19,466 bases of DNA, taken from contig JAACEH010000024.1 of assembly GCA_011682595.1 (NCBI GenBank), positions 1-19,466 on the forward strand, written 5' to 3'. The notes below the pieces were generated by a model. That model saw only the letters and a program-made list of their open reading frames with translations, was not told the origin of the DNA and made no database searches. Positions 15,465 through 19,466 of this stretch are shown here, one piece after another. Every line of letters starts with the position of its first letter. The stretch's first letter is position 1. Position numbers and translations under genes: made by a program. The stretch comes from Anaerolineaceae bacterium. GTDB taxonomy: Bacteria > Planctomycetota > Phycisphaerae > FEN-1346 > JAACEH01.

Positions 15465-17129
15465 ATGAAGCCGTGCAAAGCCTGCAATCTCGAAGACCTG
15501 GCCGACCTGCGGGCCGACCGCCTGGCCGCCGACCGGGCCGACGAACTTCGCCGGCACCTGGCCCGATGCCCCACCTGCCGCCGGGCGGCTGACCGGCTGA
15601 CCCGTCTGGCCGACGCTCTTCTGCGGGCCGAGGCACTCGCCGAACGCGACGTCCCCCAGGCCGACCATCGCCGCATCATGGCTTCCGCCGCCCAGGGCCT
15701 TGCCCGTAAGAACATCACCAGGGGTTTCTTCCGGCGGCCGGCTTTGCGGCGGGCCATGGCCATGGCCGCCGCGGCGGTCTTCATTGTCGGGGCCATCTTC
15801 TTCCTGAAGCGGGCGGCCGATTCGCCACTCGGGCTGGAGGTCGCCCGGGCCGTCGCCGTCAGGGGAACCGTCTTTGCCGCCGGCGACGAGCGGGCCGCTA
15901 TCGGTCCGCAGGACCGCCTGCGCATAGGCCAGAGAATCGCCACCGGCCGGGCCTCGCAGCTCTCAATAACCATGATCGGCGGCGAGGAAATCGAACTGAA
16001 CGAGAACACCTCGCTGGCCCTGCAATCCTCGGCCGGCGGCAGCACCGTCTGCCGGCTCGACCAGGGGCAGGTCTACGTCAAGCTCAACCCGGCCGACCGC
16101 ACAAGGGTGATGGTCCTCCGGACGCCGGTCGGTCGCATCGAGGCCGTGACCGCCGAGTTCGACCTCTACGTCGCGCCGCGAGCAGTCGCCTCCTGGTGGC
16201 GCGGTCGGGCGGCCGGGCCGCTCATGCTGGCCGCCGCGCCTGCTGTGATGGGCGCCGTCGGGCCGCCGGCCGAGGTTCGCCTGACCGTCATCTCCGGAGA
16301 GGCCATTCTCTACGTCAACGGCGATCCGATTCCGGTGACCGTCCGGGCCAACCAGCAGGTCCGCTACGATCCCGAGTCCGGCAAGCCCGCCCCGCAAAAG
16401 GTCCGCCCCGAGCGGTACGTCCTCTGGCGGCTGTCGGACGAGGAGGTATTCCGCCTGGCCCAGCAGCACCTGGTGCAACTGTTCGCCGGGCAGGTCGAGG
16501 TTCTGCCCGGACGGCGGGTCCGCCTGGACTACGACTTCCTGACCAGCCGCGAAATGACCGACTGGCAGGTCGTCGGCAACCAGTGGATGTTGTACCTGAA
16601 CGCCCTGCGGTACCGCGAGGGTGACGGCCCCGGGCAGATCATCTCCCGGGCCGCCTTTGTCGGCGACCTCGAAGTGGAGTTCGGCGTGACCGTCGATCTG
16701 CAGCGTGAGGCCACCTTCGGCTGGCAGTTCCGCCCCGTCAGCGACGGCGCCGACGCAGCGGTCACCGCTTCGGCGAAACTGGCCATTGACAAGGAACCGG
16801 AGCTGAACCTGTCGCTTACTTTCGACGGCCAGGGTCGCCCGGGCATGGCTGCCCGCCTGCCCGGCCAGCAGTTCCGCTTCGGCGGCCGTCTGGAAGGCGA
16901 CTCGGCCTACCTGTCGCTGGCCGGCGATGATGTCATCGAGGCCCCCGTGCCGGACGAGATGCTGCGCCGCCTGCACGACAAGGAGAACCCCGAAGCCACC
17001 CGCGTCGTCGTCCGGGCCGGCGGCGCCGATCTGTTCATCGCCAACCTGACCGTCACCGGCCGCCCCGACCCCCGCTGGCTCCGCACCCGCCTGAAACAGA
17101 TCTTCCAGAACCTCGACCACCAGGACTGA
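15465..17129 (+). CDS. Membrane FecR-domain protein with anti-sigma-like zinc motif
   Basis: 554 aa from the ATG at 15465; an earlier ATG at 15402 gives an extension without conserved features. The N-terminus has the H-x3-C-x2-C motif of zinc anti-sigma factors (H31, C35, C38), with further cysteines at C4 and C7. One membrane segment (about 97-115) follows, then a FecR-type domain (about 130-235, with AVRGTVFAAGDE and GQRIATG). A long C-terminal region (about 360-550) of beta-rich character may be a concanavalin-like sandwich; this last call is weak. The family usually restrains or activates an ECF sigma factor encoded next to it, but no sigma factor gene is present on either side. An envelope sensor or planctomycete surface-associated protein is the likely role. 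It has its own promoter and stands alone. Confidence 0.8.
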   Translation: MKPCKACNLEDLADLRADRLAADRADELRRHLARCPTCRRAADRLTRLADALLRAEALAERDVPQADHRRIMASAAQGLARKNITRGFFRRPALRRAMAMAAAAVFIVGAIFFLKRAADSPLGLEVARAVAVRGTVFAAGDERAAIGPQDRLRIGQRIATGRASQLSITMIGGEEIELNENTSLALQSSAGGSTVCRLDQGQVYVKLNPADRTRVMVLRTPVGRIEAVTAEFDLYVAPRAVASWWRGRAAGPLMLAAAPAVMGAVGPPAEVRLTVISGEAILYVNGDPIPVTVRANQQVRYDPESGKPAPQKVRPERYVLWRLSDEEVFRLAQQHLVQLFAGQVEVLPGRRVRLDYDFLTSREMTDWQVVGNQWMLYLNALRYREGDGPGQIISRAAFVGDLEVEFGVTVDLQREATFGWQFRPVSDGADAAVTASAKLAIDKEPELNLSLTFDGQGRPGMAARLPGQQFRFGGRLEGDSAYLSLAGDDVIEAPVPDEMLRRLHDKENPEATRVVVRAGGADLFIANLTVTGRPDPRWLRTRLKQIFQNLDHQD

Positions 17130-17165
17130 CCGCCCTGGCAACGGCGGGCCTGGCCCGAAAAACCT

Positions 17166-17193
17166 TTGACCGCACTGAGCTTGTGGCTAGAAT
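17166..17193 (+). promoter_or_regulatory. Candidate promoter of nucleotide-sugar genes
   Basis: TTGACC (17166-17171) and TAGAAT (17188-17193) are 16 bp apart. The -10 is in the context GGCTAGAAT, close to GTGCTAGAAT at the promoter near 14253. Transcription would start near 17200, which argues against a gene start at 17183. Confidence 0.6.
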
Positions 17194-17290
17194 CCGAAGC
17201 ACGACTGCTTCTATGGGACTCGACCGGCGGCGCGGAATGCTCTCGGGCGGCTGGTCGGGCGTGTGCCGGCGGATGAAAGCTGAAAGCTAT

Positions 17291-18184
17291 ATGAGTGACC
17301 TGACGGATAAGCCCATCCTGATTACCGGGGCCAACGGTATGCTGGCCACCGCCCTGCGCCGGCGGCTGGCCCGGGCGGACGGCCCGGCCGGGCGGCTCAT
17401 CTGGACGGACGTCGAGGAACTGGACATCTGCGACGCCGGGGCCGTCAGAGGGCTCATCGGCCGCGAGCAGCCCGGGGTGATCATCAACTGTGCCGGACTT
17501 ACCGACGTCGACGGCTGCCAGGGGCGGCGCGACGAGGCCATGCTGGTCAACGGCCAGGCGGTCGGCCACCTGGCCCGGGCGGCCGAGGCGGCCGGTAGTC
17601 TGCTGGTCCAGATCTCAACCGATTTCGTATTCTCCGGCGACGCCGGACGGCCGTACCGCGAGGACGACGAGCCGCGGCCGCTGAACGTCTACGGCGAATC
17701 GAAACTGCTCGGCGAGAGCGAGGCCCGGCAAGCCACGAATCACCTGATCGTCCGCACCTCGTGGCTCTATGGCAGCGGCGGCTGCAACTTCGTCCAGGCC
17801 ATCCGCCGCCAGGCGACCCGTGGCGGCCCGTTGCGCGTCGTCGCCGACCAGACCGGCTGCCCGACCTACACCGGTGACCTGGCCGAGGCCCTGTTGCGGT
17901 TGCTGGCCGCCGGTGCTCGCGGGGTCTTCCACGCCTGCGGCGCCGACAGCGCATCGTGGCTGGAGTTCGCCCGTTTCATCATCGAGCAACTGGGCCGGGA
18001 CGTGGCGGTCGAGGAGATCAGCTCGGCCGACCTCAACAGTCCCACCCGGCGGCCGGCCATGAGCGTGCTGGATTGCAGCAGGCTGTACGAGGCAACGGTG
18101 TGCCGCCTGCCGGGTTTCCGACAGTCGTTGGCGAAATACCTTGCGGAAATCGATGTCTCCGGCCGGGAGCCGGAATCACCTTAA
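17291..18184 (+). CDS. rfbD: dTDP-4-dehydrorhamnose reductase-like (RmlD family)
   Basis: 297 aa, extended short-chain dehydrogenase. The chosen ATG at 17291 puts the NAD(P)-binding motif GANGMLA at residues 13-19, as usual. The ATG at 17273 is also possible, and neither has a strong ribosome site. Catalytic residues are visible: Thr110 in ISTDFVF, and Tyr134 with Lys138 in YGESK. RTSWLYG (155-161) and DQTGCPTYTGDLA are RmlD signatures. The reaction would be NAD(P)H reduction of dTDP-4-dehydrorhamnose to dTDP-L-rhamnose, although several sugar reductases share these motifs and rmlA, rmlB and rmlC are not nearby. It is followed after 16 bp by UDP-glucose dehydrogenase, presumably co-transcribed, so both supply precursors for surface polysaccharide. 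Confidence 0.85.
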   Translation: MSDLTDKPILITGANGMLATALRRRLARADGPAGRLIWTDVEELDICDAGAVRGLIGREQPGVIINCAGLTDVDGCQGRRDEAMLVNGQAVGHLARAAEAAGSLLVQISTDFVFSGDAGRPYREDDEPRPLNVYGESKLLGESEARQATNHLIVRTSWLYGSGGCNFVQAIRRQATRGGPLRVVADQTGCPTYTGDLAEALLRLLAAGARGVFHACGADSASWLEFARFIIEQLGRDVAVEEISSADLNSPTRRPAMSVLDCSRLYEATVCRLPGFRQSLAKYLAEIDVSGREPESP

Positions 18185-18200
18185 GAGTAGGAGAGCTAAA

Positions 18201-19466
18201 ATGAGAATCGTGGTCGTCGGCGCCGGGTACGTGGGGCTGGTCACCGGCACGTGCCTGGCCGAAGCCGGGAACTTTTGTTCCTGTGTGGACAAGGATCGTG
18301 ACAAGGTGCACCTGCTGGAGCGAGGCCAGGTTCCGTTCTACGAGGCGGGGCTGGCCGAGTTGATGCAGCGCAACGTCCGCGCCGGGCGGCTGGTTTTCGC
18401 CCATACGGACCACAGGGCCGAAACGTTGGCTGACCGGCTGGCCGATGCCGAGGTTGCGTTCATCGCCGTGGGCACGCCGTCCAAGGCCGACGGCGAGGCA
18501 GACCTCTCGGCTCTTCTGGACGTGGCCGACAAGATAGCTTCGGCCGAAAAGCCGCCGCCGCTGGTGGTGGTCAAGAGCACGGTGCCGGTGGGCACCTGCG
18601 CCAGGCTTCAACAACTCTTCGACGACCGCACGGGCGGCAAAGTGCAGGTGGCCGCCAACCCCGAGTTTCTGCGCGAAGGGGCCGCCGTCCGCGACTTCAA
18701 CTATCCCGACCGCATCGTCATCGGCACGCCGGATATTCAGGTGGCCGCCGTTCTCAAGCGGCTCTACGCCCCGTTCGTGCGCACGCTGCACCCGATCCTG
18801 GTCATGAGCCGCGAATCGGCCGAAATGACCAAGTACGCCGCCAACTGCCTGCTGGCCGCGCGGATCAGTTTTATGAACGAGATGGCCAACCTCTCGCGGG
18901 CCCTCGGGGCGAGCGTCAGCGAGGTCCGCACCGGCATCGGGTTCGACGAGCGCATCGGCCTGCGTCATCTGTTTCCCGGCATCGGGTATGGTGGATCGTG
19001 TTTTCCGAAGGACGTCCGGGCGATGACGCACCTGGGCCAGGCCCACGGCGTCGAGGTGCGGATGCTGCAGGCGACTCACGAGGTCAACCAGCGGCAGAAG
19101 CGGCAACTGGCCGAGCGGCTCATCGAGCACTTCGGCGGCTCGTGCCGGGGGCGGACCGTCGCGGTGTGGGGCGTCACCTTCAAGCCGCAGACCGACGACC
19201 TTCGCGACGCCCCGGCCCTGGCGATCATCGACATGTTGTTGGAGGCCGGAGCGACGGTGCAGGCCTACGATCCGTTGGGGCTCGATCGGTTGCGGGAGAT
19301 TTACGGCGACCGCCTTGTCTACGCCCCGAGCAACCTGGCCGCCCTGGACGGGGCCGACGCCCTGGTCGTGGCGACCGAGTGGAACGAGTTCCGGACGCTG
19401 GACTTCGACGAGTTGCGAAGCCGCATGAAGGCGGTTGTCATTTTCGACGGCCGCAATCTGTACAAC
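18201..19466 (+). CDS. ugd: UDP-glucose 6-dehydrogenase (3' end beyond window)
   Basis: 422 codons are present before the window ends without a stop; family members are about 430-450 aa, so only a short C-terminal tail is missing. GGAGAG (18190-18195) precedes the ATG. The NAD-binding motif GAGYVGL lies at residues 7-13. NPEFLREGAAVRDF and the catalytic GYGGSCFPKD (nucleophile Cys267) are intact. The C-terminal UDP-binding domain shows GVTFKPQTDDLRDAPAL. The enzyme oxidises UDP-glucose to UDP-glucuronate with two NAD+, a precursor of acidic polysaccharides. GDP-mannose dehydrogenase is a close relative, but motif wording favours UDP-glucose. Confidence 0.93.
   Translation, partial: MRIVVVGAGYVGLVTGTCLAEAGNFCSCVDKDRDKVHLLERGQVPFYEAGLAELMQRNVRAGRLVFAHTDHRAETLADRLADAEVAFIAVGTPSKADGEADLSALLDVADKIASAEKPPPLVVVKSTVPVGTCARLQQLFDDRTGGKVQVAANPEFLREGAAVRDFNYPDRIVIGTPDIQVAAVLKRLYAPFVRTLHPILVMSRESAEMTKYAANCLLAARISFMNEMANLSRALGASVSEVRTGIGFDERIGLRHLFPGIGYGGSCFPKDVRAMTHLGQAHGVEVRMLQATHEVNQRQKRQLAERLIEHFGGSCRGRTVAVWGVTFKPQTDDLRDAPALAIIDMLLEAGATVQAYDPLGLDRLREIYGDRLVYAPSNLAALDGADALVVATEWNEFRTLDFDELRSRMKAVVIFDGRNLYN

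Noticed and set aside
15963..17141. Minus-strand open frame of 392 codons opposite the FecR-domain gene
   Set aside because: Shadow frame; the plus-strand protein has a coherent domain architecture and promoter.
17130..17147. Stem CCGCC/GGCGG after the FecR-domain gene as a terminator
   Set aside because: Short stem with no T run after it.
18033..19130. Minus-strand open frame of 365 codons opposite ugd
   Set aside because: Shadow of UDP-glucose dehydrogenase, whose catalytic motifs are all on the plus strand.

Overview
The window reads as bacterial, high-GC chromosome and most resembles a member of the Planctomycetota, probably a Phycisphaerae-like lineage. The evidence is type II-style pseudopilins with an H-X9-DG motif, short planctomycete-style zinc-ribbon proteins, a FecR-domain protein with an anti-sigma-like zinc motif, a GTP-type PEP carboxykinase, and a palindromic repeat of the GGGTGGCATG type. 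The taxonomic call is inference; there is no rRNA or other marker gene here.

Layout: (1) 1-345 holds the cut-off end of an IS200-like transposase. It is truncated against a 75-bp cloverleaf-like palindromic repeat, followed by an array of TTGAC motifs and a structured leader. (2) 346-2337 (+) is a heparinase II/III-like polysaccharide lyase. (3) 7756-2360 (-) is a four-gene tripartite efflux operon: TolC-like outer-membrane lipoprotein, MacA-like adaptor, MacB/LolD-like ATPase and MacB-like permease. (4) 9888-8001 (-) is GTP-dependent PEP carboxykinase with its own promoter and a probable terminator. (5) 11742-10108 (-) is murJ. (6) 13981-11888 (-) is a tight three-gene cassette: two paralogous pseudopilins overlapping by ATGA, then a membrane-anchored cysteine-rich protein. 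(7) 14386-15132 (+) is a divergent cysteine-rich protein of unknown function with a strong terminator. (8) 15465-17129 (+) is a membrane FecR-domain protein with its own near-consensus promoter. (9) 17291 to the window end (+) is a dTDP-4-dehydrorhamnose reductase-like gene followed by UDP-glucose 6-dehydrogenase, which runs off the right edge.

The genes mostly concern the cell envelope: nucleotide-sugar synthesis, lipid II flipping, export and a polysaccharide lyase. Central metabolism contributes one gene. Two genes (the TolC-like gene and PEP carboxykinase) each carry an apparent single extra base that breaks an otherwise intact, conserved frame. This suggests either recent decay or, more likely, residual indel errors in the assembly.

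I do not see a clearly new multi-gene system. The best candidates for a second look are the pseudopilin pair with its zinc-ribbon partner, the multi-cysteine protein at 14386, and the transposase remnant joined to the cloverleaf repeat.
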